Assembly (NCBI GenBank): GCA_034520625.1
Contig: JAXHNI010000005.1
Span: 248,001 to 312,000, forward strand
DNA length: 64,000 bases
Direction: 5' to 3'
From: JAANXG01 sp034520625
GTDB lineage: Bacteria; Pseudomonadota; Gammaproteobacteria; Arenicellales; JAANXG01
The notes under the pieces are model-generated. The model saw only the letters and a program-made list of their open reading frames with translations. It made no database searches and was not told the DNA's origin. Positions 62,360 through 64,000 of the stretch are shown piece by piece. Both the position numbers and the translations under genes were made by a program. Each line of letters starts with the position of its first letter. Position 1 is the first letter of the stretch.

Positions 62360-62800
62360 TCAAAATCCGTCCGGCTTGGCGGCGCGGGGTGGTGCGCGTG
62401 TCGAGGGTGTCACCCTTGGACCGGATTCGGGCCGTTGCTCGAGGTGATCGAGGATCCGTTTCACGATCGCCGGGTCCTCGATGCATTAGGCAATCACCTT
62501 GACGGTACCGCCGCACTGGTCACAGGTCTCGATGTCGATCTTGAACACCCGCTTGAGGCGCTGGGCCCAGGTCATGGCGGCGCGGCGCTGGGCGGGCGTT
62601 TTCGTTTCATCGAGCCTTCGTTTGCCCCGACCTGCCGGGGTGACGCGGTGTCGCAGTGTGCTGTTGGGGGCGAAGACCCCATGGAAGCGGTTCAGGTGGG
62701 CTAGCCGCCGGCCGGGCGTAGCGGGAGGTTTACACTTCTTCCCTTTTTGTGGGGAGCGAGGTGTTGAACGTCTTGAAGACGCATTTACTGTGCCTACCAT
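62360..62800 (-). pseudogene. IS91-family transposase C-terminal remnant
   Basis: Only the C-terminal portion remains: LAHLNRFHGVFAPNSTLRHR, VTPAGRGK, then MTWAQRLKRVFKIDIETC with DQCGGTVKVIA. An in-frame TAA at 62486-62488 interrupts VIA-CIEDPAIVKRILDHLEQ. The catalytic Tyr region lies upstream and is missing. It is a decayed copy, no longer active. Confidence 0.82.
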
Positions 62801-62818
62801 CTATTAATCCATCAGCGT

Positions 62819-63830
62819 TCAGGCCGCCATCCGGACATACTCGTGATGCAGTCCGCCGACATGCTTGAGTACTTTCACGATGCCCTGGACGGGTGGCTGA
62901 ACGACTCGCCCTTCGGGAGCATCCTTAGATAAGGAGAGATGCGTCCGTGTCCCGTTGTAATAGGCCGCGTAGCTCGAAAGGATCCGACGGAGATGAGTCG
63001 TGCCCAATACGATCACGTGATACAGACACTCTCGGCGAATCGAACCAATCACGCGTTCGGCGTATGGATTTTGCCAAGGCGACCGCGGCGCGGTCGGGAC
63101 CTCCTCAATCCTAAGCGCTCTCGCCTGGCGGTGAAACGCCTCCCCGTAGATCGTGTCTCGATCTCGGATCAGGTACCGGGGCGCTTCATCTGGTCCGCAC
63201 GCTTCGAAGTTGGCACGCCGTCCAAACAGCTGTGGGATGCTCCGTGGCATTGAAGTGCAGTATCCGTCGCCGATTGTGGCTCAAGATGACCAACACGAAC
63301 AGTACCTTGAACGTCGCCGTCGGCACGGTAAAGAAATCGAGGACGATCGTTGTCATGGCATGGTTGTCGAGGAAGGTCCGCCAAGCTTGAGACGGCGGGC
63401 CGCGGCGCTTGATCATGTATTTGGCGACCGTCGTCTCCGAGATCTCGATCCCGAGCTTAAGCAGCTCACCATGAATCCGCGGCGCGCCCCAGAGCGGATT
63501 CGCTCGGCACATCCATCGAATGAGGTGAATGATCTCAGGATCGATTGTCGGGCGTCCGCATGTCCTACTTTCCTAGCGCCAGTAGTACCAAAATCCTTGT
63601 CGATGCCAGCGCCCAACGGTCTCCGGCTGGACGACGTGTAGCGTTGAGCGCCAGCCGGCGCAGATCTTCGAGAGGAGGACCCATAAGACCCGATCGGCAT
63701 CGGAGAGTTGCGGCCGTTGATGATCATGCTTGAGCACAGCGAGCTGTTGCCGCAGCGCCAGGTTGTCGAGTGCGAGACCTCGAGAGAGGCTAGCCGCAAT
63801 CCCCAGAGAAAGGCAATAGAATCAATCCAG
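62819..63830 (-). pseudogene. Integrase-core (rve) transposase, disrupted
   Basis: Three frames can be joined into one transposase. The N-terminal part (LALDNLALRQQLAVLKHD, VVQPETVGRWHRQGFWYYWR) ends at an in-frame TAG (63573-63575). The HTH and start of the DDE core follow (SRANPLWGAPRIHGELL-type, VLDFFTVPTATFKVLFVL). A frameshift near 63200-63250 leads to the C-terminal part (YLIRDRDTIYG, TAPRSPWQNPYAERVIGS, YNGTRTHLSL, ending GLHHEYVRMAA). The catalytic D-D-E residues are present but not in one frame. It is IS3/IS481-like. Confidence 0.82.
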
Positions 63831-63871
63831 ACGAGCTATTGGTAGGCACAGGGACCGGCGACCGCGCCCGT

Positions 63872-64000
63872 TTAGCTGGTCACTTCCAGGAACTGTATCG
63901 TTATGGTCGGCGTGCCGTTGTCGTCACCGAATACCACGTCATACAAGAGCTGCGAGCCGGAATCCAGCGTCATCACGCCATCACACGCATCGTTCGGGGG
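63872..64000 (-). CDS. C-terminal end of a partial protein
   Basis: The frame enters from the right edge and stops at 63872-63874. The visible 42 residues (PPNDACDGVMTLDSGSQLLY ... ending QFLEVTS) are acidic and beta-like, as in secreted or surface proteins, but no family can be named. It is probably island cargo. Confidence 0.45.
   Translation of the reverse strand, partial: PPNDACDGVMTLDSGSQLLYDVVFGDDNGTPTITIQFLEVTS

Overview
The window is about 64 kb of GC-rich bacterial chromosome. The gene content points to a gammaproteobacterium, probably a relative of the Ectothiorhodospiraceae/Chromatiales. The evidence is a dsrE-dsrF-dsrH-dsrC sulfur-relay operon with a TusA-type carrier, a BepA-like protease, a Zur-controlled znuABC set with a gammaproteobacterial Zur box, a TonB/ExbB/ExbD operon, PdxH, a type II citrate synthase and CPA2 antiporters. 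The lineage is inferred from gene content only. No rRNA or intact tRNA gene is present.

Layout. 1-6.7 kb: end of a DMT exporter, a membrane protein with an M15-like metal motif, a YdjM-like membrane protein, a CDP-alcohol phosphatidyltransferase, a Rieske oxygenase with its LysR regulator, and a DUF1223 protein. 6.8-12 kb: EamA transporter, dsrEFHC, a bacterial cereblon-like CULT protein, a lytic transglycosylase, a hairpin-rich repeat region, cbiX, an unknown gene and tusA. 12-24 kb: BepA-like protease, ankyrin protein, OLD-like ATPase, gltA, panB, znuABC with a perfect Zur palindrome, Bcp peroxiredoxin, pdxH and two small conserved proteins. 24-30 kb: 5-oxoprolinase, a cobalamin-dependent mutase-like protein and AlaX. 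30-35 kb: tonB-exbD-exbD-exbB with a secreted protein, a beta-barrel protein and a flavodoxin-like protein. 35-45 kb: TrpB2, proline-racemase family, ATP/ADP-translocase-like carrier, aldo/keto reductase, a frameshifted VanX-type dipeptidase, a TPP enzyme with a CaiB-type CoA-transferase, an exported NUDIX protein and a 2OG-Fe(II)-oxygenase-like protein. 45.3-45.7 kb: a non-coding AT-rich stretch with clustered DnaA boxes. 45.7-61 kb: quinone oxidoreductase, SDR, MscS, diaminopropionate ammonia-lyase with M20 and M24 hydrolases, a GGDEF-EAL protein with a TAXI-type binding protein, a Kef-type antiporter with a universal stress protein, and a lipoprotein cytochrome.

From 61.15 kb to the right edge the window changes character. 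A 3' half of a tRNA-Lys gene on the minus strand marks one end of an integrated island. It is followed by a DUF4258/YgiT toxin-antitoxin-like pair, remnants of two transposases and a partial gene.

Themes: sulfur trafficking (DsrEFHC, TusA, CbiX); amino acid and osmolyte catabolism (oxoprolinase, hydroxyproline-type epimerase, diaminopropionate lyase, quaternary-amine-type Rieske oxygenase); metal uptake; envelope functions. Dispersed palindromic elements occur at three intergenic sites (10.5, 40.3 and 48.5 kb). The most notable observations are the CULT protein, an ExbD paralogue lacking its proton-carrying Asp, the cobalamin-protein/oxoprolinase pair, the DnaA-box cluster and the tRNA-Lys island boundary.
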